From Pseudomaricurvus sp. HS19 (lineage in GTDB: Bacteria > Pseudomonadota > Gammaproteobacteria > Pseudomonadales > Cellvibrionaceae): a DNA stretch of 64,000 nucleotides. Shown piece by piece: positions 45,480-53,654 of this stretch. Within the stretch, counting starts at the first letter, position 1, and each line of letters opens with the position of its first letter. Made by a program: the position numbers and the translations under genes. The notes below the pieces were generated by a model. That model did no database searches, had not been told where the DNA came from, and was given only the letters and a program-made list of their open reading frames with translations. The stretch covers positions 62,001-126,000 of the forward strand of contig NZ_WVVW01000003.1 in the NCBI RefSeq assembly GCF_009857815.1, in the 5' to 3' direction.

Positions 45480-47936
45480 TCAGAAGTTGTAGCGCACCCT
45501 TGCACCGTACATACGGGGAACACCAACGCGACCCGCTTCAAGGCCGGTTGACCAGTTACCGGTAATATTGGTGCGATACTCCTCATCAAACAGGTTGGTG
45601 ACGAACATGCTCACATCCACCGGGCTGCTCATCACGTTGCGCCAGTTGAGGTTCAGGTTAACCAGCTCGTAGGAAGGCAGGGTCGCATACGGGGAAGTAT
45701 CTTTCGAAACTGCCTGCATATCGTCTGTGTAGACATAGGTGAGCGACGTGGCTATCTCTCCCAGTGCTTCATCTACCGGAATGCGGTAATTAAGCCCGAT
45801 CACTACCGAGTTTTCAGGGGCGTAGGAAAGTGGCTCATCTTCTGCTGTCGACGTACCGGAGAAAATACCAACGCCGGCGGGGTAAGGCGCCTGTGGAATA
45901 TTGATTTCATCCACATTGGTATTCAGGTACGCGTAGCTATAGTTAACGCTGAAGTTATCGGTCAGCAGTAACGCACCGTCGATTTCCACACCCCAGATTG
46001 TCGATGCACCGGCGTTGAGAATGGAGGTGGTACCCACCCCGTCACTGTTGAGGTAACCGAACTGCACCTGCTGGTTGGTAAAGTCGTTGTAGAAGGTCGC
46101 GACGTTAAAGGTACCGGCGATTGCGCCTTCAAAGCTGGTTTTCAGGCCGAGTTCGTAGGTATCCACTTTCTCCGGCTCGTGGATGGCCCACTCCTCAATA
46201 GAGGCCAGGTTGACGCTGCCCTGACGATAGCCACGTGAGTACTTGGCGTAAACCATCATGTCGTCAGTGGGTTTGTATTCGACGCCCAGCAGCCAAGTCG
46301 GCTCTTCACTACTGGTTTCTGGTGTACGGTAGTTATTGATGGTGGCCGCCGGAGCGTAATAACCGCCGGCAATGGTACCGGGATAGAAGTAGATGGTTTC
46401 ATCTACCCAGCCACTGGTTTCGTCATTGGTGTAACGAATACCTGCGGTGGTACTCCACTGGTCATTAAACTGATAGGTCCCCTGCAGGTAGACCGCTTTG
46501 TTGGTGTAGGTAACCCCGCCAGGCGTATTCTGCACGCTGCCGAACGAGAAGGGAGGAAGACCGGTGGGGTTGGTCCAGCCACCACTAAACAGTGCTCCGA
46601 AGAAATCATTACAGCGATAGTCCAGGGGGTCGGACGACTGAACGGAGTTCTGGTCGCAGCTTATTGAAGACGGTGCCTGTGAGCCATAGGGCTCGATAGG
46701 TTCGCTGCGTTCATAGTACAAGCCCGCCTGCCAGGTGAGAGATTCATCGAATGCGGTACCCTGCAGTTGCAGTTCTTCTACCCATGTTTTCTGGCTGGTG
46801 GTGGGTGTCGCCTGGGCATTTATCTGCGCAAAGGAGACGTGTTGCCCGGCGAAGTCCCGCCAGTCGGTGCCATAAAGTGCAAAGGCCTGGGTAGATTCAA
46901 ATTCGGCGTAGGAGACAATATTTTTCAGCGTCAGGTCGTCATTGATTTCCCAGGTTGTAGTGTTAATAACCTGCCACTGTTCCAGCTCGCTCTCGGAGTC
47001 GGGAACAAAGTTGTAAACATCGTATTCGCCGTTGTTGCCACTGGCGATGCGACGATCCAGGTCGGCCTGACAAAAGCTGCCAAAGGGCTGGCCTGCCGGG
47101 TTACAGTCCAGCAGCGAGTAAGGGCTGCCATTGTTGGAAGACTCTACCCACTTGGCAATGGTGTAGTTTTCCAGACTGTCGGTAATATCCCAAAGCACGC
47201 TGAGGCGTGCGGCGGTGTAGTCCTGATCGGCAAAATCATCAGGTCCGATATCCGAGATATTGTTCAGGTAACCGTCACGTTGCTGGTGGTCTACACCCAG
47301 GCGTACACGCAAGGTTTCACCCAGCGGAATATTCACCACACCCTGGGCTCTCTTCAGGTCGTAATTACCCGCGGATACCTCGGCGTAGCCTTCCAGTTCG
47401 TCAGTCGGGCGTTTGGGCGTTAACAGCACGGCACCGCCTGTGGTGTTACGGCCAAAGAGCGTACCCTGTGGACCTTTCAGAACCTGTACGTTTTCCAGGT
47501 CGAAGAAATCACCCGGGCCGGCACCGTCACCGGACTGTGTGGTATTGGCGCCGCGGGGAGCGACAACTTCCGCAAAGTAGACTGCAACCGATGAGGTCGT
47601 CCGCAATTCCTGGGAGAAACCGCGAATGGCAAAATTGGTGGAGTCCGAGCCAAAGCGCGTGTTGGTCATCAGGGATGGTGTATAGGTGGCGAGGTCACCG
47701 GCTTCCGTGATGTTGGCGTTTGACAGGCTTTCCTGTGTCAGCACTGTCATGGAGACAGGGACTTCCTGCAGGTTTTCCTCGCGCCGGCGGGCGTTAACGA
47801 TGATCTCTTCCATCACCCGGGACGAGGCTTGTGACTTGGGTTGGGGGGCTTCCTGCTGGGCGTTGGCGTGACTGGCCAATCCGGCGCTGACGGCCGCCGC
47901 TGCCAACATGGACACGGAGTAATACCACTGCTTCAT
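45480..47936 (-). CDS. TonB-dependent receptor, tandem copy 1
   Basis: An 818-residue outer-membrane receptor. The signal peptide ends near residue 26 (SHANA-QQ). The TonB box MEEIIVNAR is at 42-50. The plug includes VQVLKGPQGTLFGRNTTGGA, and the barrel ends YGARVRYNF. It has the same length as the neighbour at 48340-50796 and a near-identical plug, while extracellular segments differ. The 403 bp between the pair holds the neighbour's terminator. Likely substrate: a hydrophobic carbon source handled by the surrounding oxygenases; siderophore uptake cannot be excluded. Confidence 0.93.
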   Translation of the reverse strand: MKQWYYSVSMLAAAAVSAGLASHANAQQEAPQPKSQASSRVMEEIIVNARRREENLQEVPVSMTVLTQESLSNANITEAGDLATYTPSLMTNTRFGSDSTNFAIRGFSQELRTTSSVAVYFAEVVAPRGANTTQSGDGAGPGDFFDLENVQVLKGPQGTLFGRNTTGGAVLLTPKRPTDELEGYAEVSAGNYDLKRAQGVVNIPLGETLRVRLGVDHQQRDGYLNNISDIGPDDFADQDYTAARLSVLWDITDSLENYTIAKWVESSNNGSPYSLLDCNPAGQPFGSFCQADLDRRIASGNNGEYDVYNFVPDSESELEQWQVINTTTWEINDDLTLKNIVSYAEFESTQAFALYGTDWRDFAGQHVSFAQINAQATPTTSQKTWVEELQLQGTAFDESLTWQAGLYYERSEPIEPYGSQAPSSISCDQNSVQSSDPLDYRCNDFFGALFSGGWTNPTGLPPFSFGSVQNTPGGVTYTNKAVYLQGTYQFNDQWSTTAGIRYTNDETSGWVDETIYFYPGTIAGGYYAPAATINNYRTPETSSEEPTWLLGVEYKPTDDMMVYAKYSRGYRQGSVNLASIEEWAIHEPEKVDTYELGLKTSFEGAIAGTFNVATFYNDFTNQQVQFGYLNSDGVGTTSILNAGASTIWGVEIDGALLLTDNFSVNYSYAYLNTNVDEINIPQAPYPAGVGIFSGTSTAEDEPLSYAPENSVVIGLNYRIPVDEALGEIATSLTYVYTDDMQAVSKDTSPYATLPSYELVNLNLNWRNVMSSPVDVSMFVTNLFDEEYRTNITGNWSTGLEAGRVGVPRMYGARVRYNF

Positions 47937-48283
47937 GAGACTTCCTCTTCATCATTTTTTTTATTTAAGAAGCGAAACGATCTGTATGGTGCGCGTGAAT
48001 ATTTCTATTTGTTATTTTTATTTTTACGCTGACAACATTGGGGAATGATGTGCGTAACACCACTCTAATGCTTTGATGTGCGGGGGGTAAAGTCTTTCTA
48101 TCAAATCTTTACGGTCCATATATGTGGACTTTTTTGGGGTGGGCAAATCATAACCCCGGATAGTAAAAGGGTTGTCCCTATGGCTGGAGCCAGAACGGCA
48201 ATCAATCGCGGTGTCGTGGGTCCGGCTCTGTGCATCAGCCAGCCTGATAACCCGGGCATAGCCATTTCGGGCGGGGTATAAAG
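47937..48283. other. Intergenic region upstream of tandem receptor 1, no gene seen
   Basis: About 350 bp, AT-rich near the receptor start. A short stem (gtcca/tggac) followed by TTTTTT near 48115-48140 is the only structure I see. The promoter of the receptor at 45480-47936 must be here. Confidence 0.35.
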
Positions 48284-48319
48284 AAAAAAGCCCCCGGTGA
48301 ACCGTCAGCACCGGGGGCA
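48284..48319 (-). terminator. Rho-independent terminator for the second tandem TonB receptor
   Basis: Read on the minus strand, GCCCCCGGTGC...CACCGGGGGC runs into TTTTTTC, 21 bp after the stop. The flanking 3' region is shared with the first copy, including the sequence around the stop codon. Confidence 0.88.
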
Positions 48320-48339
48320 AGAGTGGAGCACCGAATAAA

Positions 48340-50796
48340 TCAGAAGTTGTAACGCAGGCGAGCGCCGTACATGCGAGGTACCCCGCGACGCCCCGCTTCG
48401 AGACCGTTCACCCAGGTACCCGTGACGTTGCTCAGGTACTCTTCGTCCAGCAGGTTGGTGCCGAACAGTGAAAAGTCCATGGGGCTGCCAAGGATGCCTT
48501 TCCAGTTGAAGCTGGCGTTTACCAGTTCGTAAGACGGCAGTACCGCGTAGTCGGAAGTGGCTTTGGAAACCGCCTGTTGTTCGTCGTTATAGACGTAGGT
48601 GATGGTAGCAATCATATCCCCAAGGCTTTCATCCACCGGCAGGAAGTAGCTGGCATTGAGCACCAGGCTGTGTTCCGGTGTATAGGGCAGTGGCTCGCCT
48701 TCCGCGGTGGTGGTGCCGGAGAAGCGGGCTACGGATGGGGGAATAACAGTGGGAACTTCCATCTCGTCCACGTTGGTATTCAGGTAGGAGTAACTGGCGC
48801 TGATCATCAAACTGTCGGTCAGCTGAATACTTCCATCCATTTCCACACCCCAGATGGTCGAGGCACCGGCATTGAGGACAGAGGTGGTGCCAACACCGTT
48901 AGCCCGGAAATAGCCGAACTGAACCTGCTGATCCTGGAAGTCGTTGTAGAACGCCGCAATGTTAAAGGTGGCGGGGAAGCGACCGGCAAAGCTGGACTTG
49001 GCGCCAATCTCGTACGTGTCTACCTGTTCAGGATCGTGTACCGCCCACTCGGGAATACTGGCCAGGTTAACGCTGCCCTGACGATAGCCGCGGGCGTATT
49101 TGGCGAATAGCATCAGGTCGTCGGTGGGCTTGTACTCCACACCCAACAGCCAGGTGGGCTCCTCACTGGTGGTTTCAGGCTTCATCACTTCCGTGGCAGA
49201 GAAAGAGGCCGGGAAATAGCCGCCAGCGAGGTCGCCCTGGTAGTAGTAAACCGTAGTTTCCGTTTCGCCCGCGGTTTTATCTTTCGTGTAGCGCAGGCCG
49301 GTGGTGAGGCTCCATTGGTCTGTCAGCTCGTAGGTGCTCTGGAAATAGATCGCCTGGTTTTCGTAGGTGACGCCACCCGGAGAGCTGACCACACTGCCGA
49401 GGGAAAAGACGCTGGGATCGCTGGTGGTGACAAATCCGCCGGACGCCTGGGCCGCAAAAGCCGCGGCCAGCAGGTCATTACAGCGCCAGGTGCTGGGGTC
49501 GGGGGAGTCGATGGTGGACATGTCACAGCTGATCTGGGAGGGGTTCAGCGCCCCGTAGTCGCCGATGGGTTTGCTCTTCTCGTAATAGACGCCGGCCTGC
49601 CAGGTCAGCCGCTCATCAAAAGCGGTGCCCTGAAACTGCAACTCCTCCACAAAAGTGCGCTGGTCGGTGGTGGGGAAGTCGTTGGATCCCACCACCTGGA
49701 ACATCAGCAGTTGGCCCGCGGGGTCTGTGCCTGTAGGTATCCGCCAGTTGGTGCCGTAGAGTGCGACATTCATACGGGACTCAAATTCGGCGTAGGAGGC
49801 AATATTCTTGACCGTCAGGTTGTCATTGATCTCCCAGGTGGTGGTGTTGATGATCTGGGCTTGCTCCATCTCGCTCTTGGAGTCCTCAAGAAAGCTGTAG
49901 ACATCGTACTCACCGTTGTTGCCGGCGGCTTCGCGGCCAGCCAGGTCAGCCTGACAGAAAGCAGCAAAGCCCCCCGTCGTGTTGCAGTCCAGAATCTGGT
50001 AGGGGCTGGCGTTATTCTCAGACTCTGAATATTTGATGATGGTGTAGTTTTCCAGGTTTTCGGTGATGTCCCAGAGCAGACTGACCCGGAAAGAGCTGTA
50101 ATCCAGGTCTGCAAACTCATCCGGGCCTATGCCGGAAATATTATCCAGGTAGCCGTCGCGTTGCTGGGAGTCGACACCCAGGCGCACCTTGAAGGATTCG
50201 GTCAGCGGCAGGTTGGCGACGCCCTGAACCCGTTTCATGTCGTAGTTGCCGGCGGAGCCCTCGAGGTAGCCTTCGTATTCGTCCGTAGGTTTTTTCGGGG
50301 TCAGCAGTACGGCACCACCTGTGGTGTTGCGGCCGAACAGGGTGCCCTGCGGGCCTTTCAGTACCTGTACGTTCTCCAGATCAAAGAAATCACCGGGACC
50401 GGCACCGTCTCCTGATTGGGTGGTGTTTGCCCCGCGGGGAGCGACCACCTCTGCAAAATAGACGCCCACTGATGATGTGGTACGCAGCTCCTGCGAGAAG
50501 CCGCGAATGGCAAAGTTGGTAGAGTCTGAACCGAAGCGATTATTCACCACCAGTGACGGTGTGTACGTGGCGACGTCCTCGGCATTGGTAATGTTGGAGT
50601 TGTTGATCATGTCGCTGGAGATAACTGTCATGGAGATGGGTACATCCTGCGCCCGCTCCTCCCGACGCCGGGCGTTTACCACGATCTCTTCCATGGTCAT
50701 GGACTTGCCTTCCTGTGCACTGGCATAGGGGGACAGAATCGAGGCCGAAGAGAGGGACGCAAGCGCGATGGCCTGCAGCAGAGGGTTTCTTTTCAT
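48340..50796 (-). CDS. TonB-dependent receptor, tandem copy 2
   Basis: An 818-residue receptor, exactly the length of copy 1. The signal peptide ends near residue 27 (SPYASA-Q), the TonB box MEEIVVNAR is at 35-43, and the barrel ends YGARLRYNF. The start is ATG 50796 after AAGGAACC; the frame reaches 50865 upstream but without a ribosome-binding site. Plug sequences such as NFAIRGFSQELRTTSSV are identical with copy 1. The NTF2-like/SDR/TauD/Rieske genes lie upstream on the same strand, so the receptor pair probably serves that pathway. Confidence 0.93.
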   Translation of the reverse strand: MKRNPLLQAIALASLSSASILSPYASAQEGKSMTMEEIVVNARRREERAQDVPISMTVISSDMINNSNITNAEDVATYTPSLVVNNRFGSDSTNFAIRGFSQELRTTSSVGVYFAEVVAPRGANTTQSGDGAGPGDFFDLENVQVLKGPQGTLFGRNTTGGAVLLTPKKPTDEYEGYLEGSAGNYDMKRVQGVANLPLTESFKVRLGVDSQQRDGYLDNISGIGPDEFADLDYSSFRVSLLWDITENLENYTIIKYSESENNASPYQILDCNTTGGFAAFCQADLAGREAAGNNGEYDVYSFLEDSKSEMEQAQIINTTTWEINDNLTVKNIASYAEFESRMNVALYGTNWRIPTGTDPAGQLLMFQVVGSNDFPTTDQRTFVEELQFQGTAFDERLTWQAGVYYEKSKPIGDYGALNPSQISCDMSTIDSPDPSTWRCNDLLAAAFAAQASGGFVTTSDPSVFSLGSVVSSPGGVTYENQAIYFQSTYELTDQWSLTTGLRYTKDKTAGETETTVYYYQGDLAGGYFPASFSATEVMKPETTSEEPTWLLGVEYKPTDDLMLFAKYARGYRQGSVNLASIPEWAVHDPEQVDTYEIGAKSSFAGRFPATFNIAAFYNDFQDQQVQFGYFRANGVGTTSVLNAGASTIWGVEMDGSIQLTDSLMISASYSYLNTNVDEMEVPTVIPPSVARFSGTTTAEGEPLPYTPEHSLVLNASYFLPVDESLGDMIATITYVYNDEQQAVSKATSDYAVLPSYELVNASFNWKGILGSPMDFSLFGTNLLDEEYLSNVTGTWVNGLEAGRRGVPRMYGARLRYNF

Positions 50797-51147
50797 GTGT
50801 GGTTCCTTGTCGTTTCTTATGCTTATAGGTATTTGCAAGGAGCAATCGATGCCCGCGTCTTGCACAACAATAAAACACTTACCATGTACCGAAGGTCACA
50901 CCGGGACGGTGTGTTACTTTGATCTTGTTCATTATTTTTATAGTTATGGTGTTGCCGTTTAACTTTAACGGGGGAACCCCGCAAGTAAATATGGCTACCC
51001 CATGAAAGCAGCAGAAATATCAGGATAGCGAAAAATATATCAGTTTTTTATAAGTGAAAAATTTCCTCGTTTTTTCAGCCGGGTGAACCCGAAAAATTAT
51101 CGGCTGTATCTTTGGTGGTCTTATGCCGATAGCTGGGGCTGGGAAGC
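50797..51147. other. Intergenic region, no gene seen
   Basis: A 351 bp AT-rich stretch between the NTF2-like gene stop and the receptor start, containing the receptor leader and promoter. No hairpin or repeat stood out. Confidence 0.35.
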
Positions 51148-51558
51148 TTACAGCTGCATGTCCTTGATCACTGGCCACAACCGTTGTTCCGCCAGCAGGG
51201 TGCAGAAGTATTCGTTGACCTGACATATCCTGCCGTCACGCATCCGGAACACCATGCAGTACTCATTACCGTAAGGCTCACCGTTGTAAAGAATACCGTT
51301 GCCCTCAAACTCCACCACCACTTTATCGCCTTCGGCAATCACGCTGACGATCTCCGGCTTCATGCCGGCGGGCATCAACTGATGAAAAGCACCGATGGTG
51401 GCGAGAATGGTGTCGTGCTCGCGTACACCGGCAAAGCTGCCAAAGCCCTTGGCCAGGGTGTAGGCATCTTCGGTAATACAGGGGGCTGCGGCTTCCGGAT
51501 CGCCGTTACCCATCGCTTCAATAAATGCCAGTACCACTTTCTTATTGTTATCACTCAT
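51148..51558 (-). CDS. NTF2-like (SnoaL-type) protein
   Basis: A 136-residue NTF2-fold protein. The helix VVLAFIEAMGNGDPEAAAPC and the strand set from about 60 to 125 (VVVEFEGNGILYNGEPY, MVFRMRDGRICQVNEYF) are characteristic. The family includes ketosteroid isomerase, dehydratases and limonene-epoxide hydrolase; the KSI catalytic Tyr/Asp set is not evident. It lies 70 bp downstream of the SDR on the same strand, with a run of G-tracts between. A role in the same pathway is inferred. Confidence 0.75.
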   Translation of the reverse strand: MSDNNKKVVLAFIEAMGNGDPEAAAPCITEDAYTLAKGFGSFAGVREHDTILATIGAFHQLMPAGMKPEIVSVIAEGDKVVVEFEGNGILYNGEPYGNEYCMVFRMRDGRICQVNEYFCTLLAEQRLWPVIKDMQL

Positions 51559-51590
51559 AGCTATCGTCTCTGCGTTATTTTTTAATTTTT

Positions 51591-51621
51591 CCCTAGTCCC
51601 TAGTCCCTAGTCCCTAGCCCC
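51591..51621 (-). repeat. Tandem 7-bp repeat forming a G-quadruplex-type motif
   Basis: Plus strand CCCTAGT repeated three times, then CCCTAGCCCC. On the minus (sense) strand this reads GGGGCTAGGG followed by three ACTAGGG units: five G-tracts of 3-4 bases with 3-4 base loops. It lies between the SDR stop (7 bp) and the NTF2-like start (33 bp) in the same transcript direction. Confidence 0.75.
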
Positions 51622-51627
51622 TGCGCT

Positions 51628-52368
51628 TTAGTCTTTGCCCAGATTGGACCCGCCATCAACCGGCAATACAAGCCCTGTCACCTGCGCTGACAGTTCGCTC
51701 GCAAGATAGATTGCCGCGTTGGCTACATCCTCCGGAGTGCCACGACGTTCCAGCGGCTGCTTGCGCCGTACCATCTCGTCCATATCGTAAAAGGTCTGGG
51801 CGGCGGGAATATGACCGGGGCAGATACAGTTTGCCCGCACGCCGTAGGCACCAAGCTCCTTGGCAATGGATTTGGTGTAGTGAATCACACCGGCTTTGGC
51901 GGCACGATAGGTGATCAATGGCAGGCCGGGTTTAAGGCCGGCGATGGAAGAGGTGTTGATGATGGAACCGCGTTTCTGTTTCGCCATATAGCGTCCTGCG
52001 GCGCGACTGCCCAGCATAACGCCCTTCAGGTTAACGCCGATGACCTGGTCAAAGTCGGCCAGGTCATCTTCCAGGTAGCTGTTGTGTACGGCACCGCTGA
52101 TGCCGGCGTTGTTGTACATGCAGTGCAGGTCGCCAAACTGATCCAGCGCAAACTGCACCAGCTCTTCAATCTGCGCTTCGTTGCTGACATCAGTCTGCTT
52201 GAAGCGGGTGCTGTCACCCAGTTCCAGCGCCAGGGCTTCACCCTGCTCGCGATTGACGTCGGCAATCACGACACGGGCACCCTCTTCCACAAAACGTTTT
52301 ACCGAGGCACGCCCGAGGCCGCTGGCGCCACCGGTGATGATGGCAACCTGATCGGTAAGTAAAGACAT
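51628..52368 (-). CDS. SDR-family dehydrogenase
   Basis: A 246-residue classical SDR. TGGASGLG is at 12-19, Asp37 points to NAD, NNAG is at 86-89, and Ser140-141, Tyr154 and Lys158 form the active site. It starts at ATG 52368 after GGAG. It resembles the SDR at 32993-33838 (block NNAGISGA...DFDQVIGVN...AGRYMAK) and so may have the same or a mirrored stereochemical role. It sits between the Rieske/TauD genes and the NTF2-like gene, in one strand direction. Confidence 0.9.
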   Translation of the reverse strand: MSLLTDQVAIITGGASGLGRASVKRFVEEGARVVIADVNREQGEALALELGDSTRFKQTDVSNEAQIEELVQFALDQFGDLHCMYNNAGISGAVHNSYLEDDLADFDQVIGVNLKGVMLGSRAAGRYMAKQKRGSIINTSSIAGLKPGLPLITYRAAKAGVIHYTKSIAKELGAYGVRANCICPGHIPAAQTFYDMDEMVRRKQPLERRGTPEDVANAAIYLASELSAQVTGLVLPVDGGSNLGKD

Positions 52369-52457
52369 CACTGATACTCCGGAACGGGTTTTATTTTTAT
52401 AAGTAAACCGCCTTGCGGCGGTTTTGCGTGTTAATGGTTATAGCATCACCGGGAACA

Positions 52458-53273
52458 TCAATTCAAAGGCTCTTCCCCTTCAAGGATGGTGCGGTGCATC
52501 AGGCGACCACTGTCTTCCGGATAGGGGATGGCGCGGTGCATGGTGCCGGTGTTATCCCAGATCAGCAGGTCGCCCAGTTGCCATTCGTGGCGGTAGACAT
52601 ACTGTGGCTGGGTGGACCAGTCGCGTAGCTTGGCCAGCAGCGCTCGGCTCTCCTCAATTTTCATGTCGACCACATAGTCGCAGGTAGCCCCCAGTAACAG
52701 GGACTTGCGACCGGACTGGTGTTGCCACACCAGCGGGCAGTTTTTGTTGGGTACCTGTTGCCACTGCTGTACCTCGGCGTAGCTCATTTCCGGGCGCACG
52801 TAATATTGTGATGCTTCAGCGCTGTGAATTACCCGCAGTTTGTCGTAGTCAGATTTTTCCGCGTCGCTGAGATCGTCGTAAGCAGCGTAGGTGTTGGCAA
52901 ACTCTGTCTGGCCGCCGACTTCGGACAACTTCATCGGGCGCAGCAGCGCACCCAGGTTGGGGTACTTCTGCAGCGAGCCGTCGGAGTGCCACATCAGGGA
53001 GCCCTTCAGGTAGTCAGCGCGGGCGTTGATACCCTTGTCGAGGGAGATTTTGTAAATGCCGCCCTCGCCTTCATTGTCGGGAATGGTGCCCAGGGTTTTG
53101 GCGATAGCGACTTGCTGTTCGTCGTTAATGGGCATGTTGCGGAACACCACTACGCCGCGGTGCTCGAGAATTTCACGGATATCCCTCGAGTGTTTTCCGG
53201 ACAGCAGGGTCTGCACATCGGTTTTGATTTCACTGCCGATGCGGGGTGTCAGGTTGATGACTGTAAAGCTCAT
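52458..53273 (-). CDS. TauD/TfdA-type Fe(II)/2-oxoglutarate dioxygenase
   Basis: A 271-residue member of the TauD/TfdA family. Iron ligands are His96 and Asp98 (WHSDGS) and His246 (TMHRA); the 2-oxoglutarate salt bridge is Arg257. The N-terminal HRGVVVFRNMPI and YPNLGALLRP segments fit. It would hydroxylate an aliphatic or cyclic position using O2 and 2-oxoglutarate. The Rieske alpha subunit and the 107-residue protein are upstream on the same strand, so two different oxygenase chemistries sit in one unit. Length is close to TauD (283). Confidence 0.93.
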   Translation of the reverse strand: MSFTVINLTPRIGSEIKTDVQTLLSGKHSRDIREILEHRGVVVFRNMPINDEQQVAIAKTLGTIPDNEGEGGIYKISLDKGINARADYLKGSLMWHSDGSLQKYPNLGALLRPMKLSEVGGQTEFANTYAAYDDLSDAEKSDYDKLRVIHSAEASQYYVRPEMSYAEVQQWQQVPNKNCPLVWQHQSGRKSLLLGATCDYVVDMKIEESRALLAKLRDWSTQPQYVYRHEWQLGDLLIWDNTGTMHRAIPYPEDSGRLMHRTILEGEEPLN

Positions 53274-53327
53274 GGTTCACCTCAACAGGCAGTTCACGGC
53301 GACTGCCCTGATACAATGAATTGGCGA

Positions 53328-53651
53328 TCAACAAATTCGCGTCAGGATGGTGTTGGCCGAGTGTTTGACCCGGGGCTGGCGCCACACTTCGACTGCCAGG
53401 GCAACGGTTATCAGTGAGTAGACCAGATTGCGAAGGTTGGCCGCGTCTTCCGGCAATGGCTCGCTGTAATCAAATTGGTTGATGTACTCAATCGCCTCCT
53501 TGCCGCGGGGAAACATGTCGTTGTAGAAGGCTTTCAGCTGCTCCATGGTGCTGTTGACCCGCTTTACGTAGCGCTGGTGGCCATCTTCGATGCCCCACTC
53601 TTCTACCCAGCACTCAAGCTCCCGGAATTGTTGCGGTAATTTTGAGGTCAT
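53328..53651 (-). CDS. Small protein of unknown function next to a Rieske oxygenase
   Basis: A 107-residue helical protein (LECWVEEWGIEDGHQRYVKRV, EYINQFDYSEPLPEDAANLRNLVYSLITVALAVEVW). No family recognised. It begins 3 bp after the Rieske alpha stop, so it is co-translated, and could be an accessory or structural subunit standing in place of the missing beta subunit. No signal peptide or membrane helix is obvious apart from one hydrophobic stretch near the C-terminus. Confidence 0.6.
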   Translation of the reverse strand: MTSKLPQQFRELECWVEEWGIEDGHQRYVKRVNSTMEQLKAFYNDMFPRGKEAIEYINQFDYSEPLPEDAANLRNLVYSLITVALAVEVWRQPRVKHSANTILTRIC

Positions 53652-53654
53652 TGG

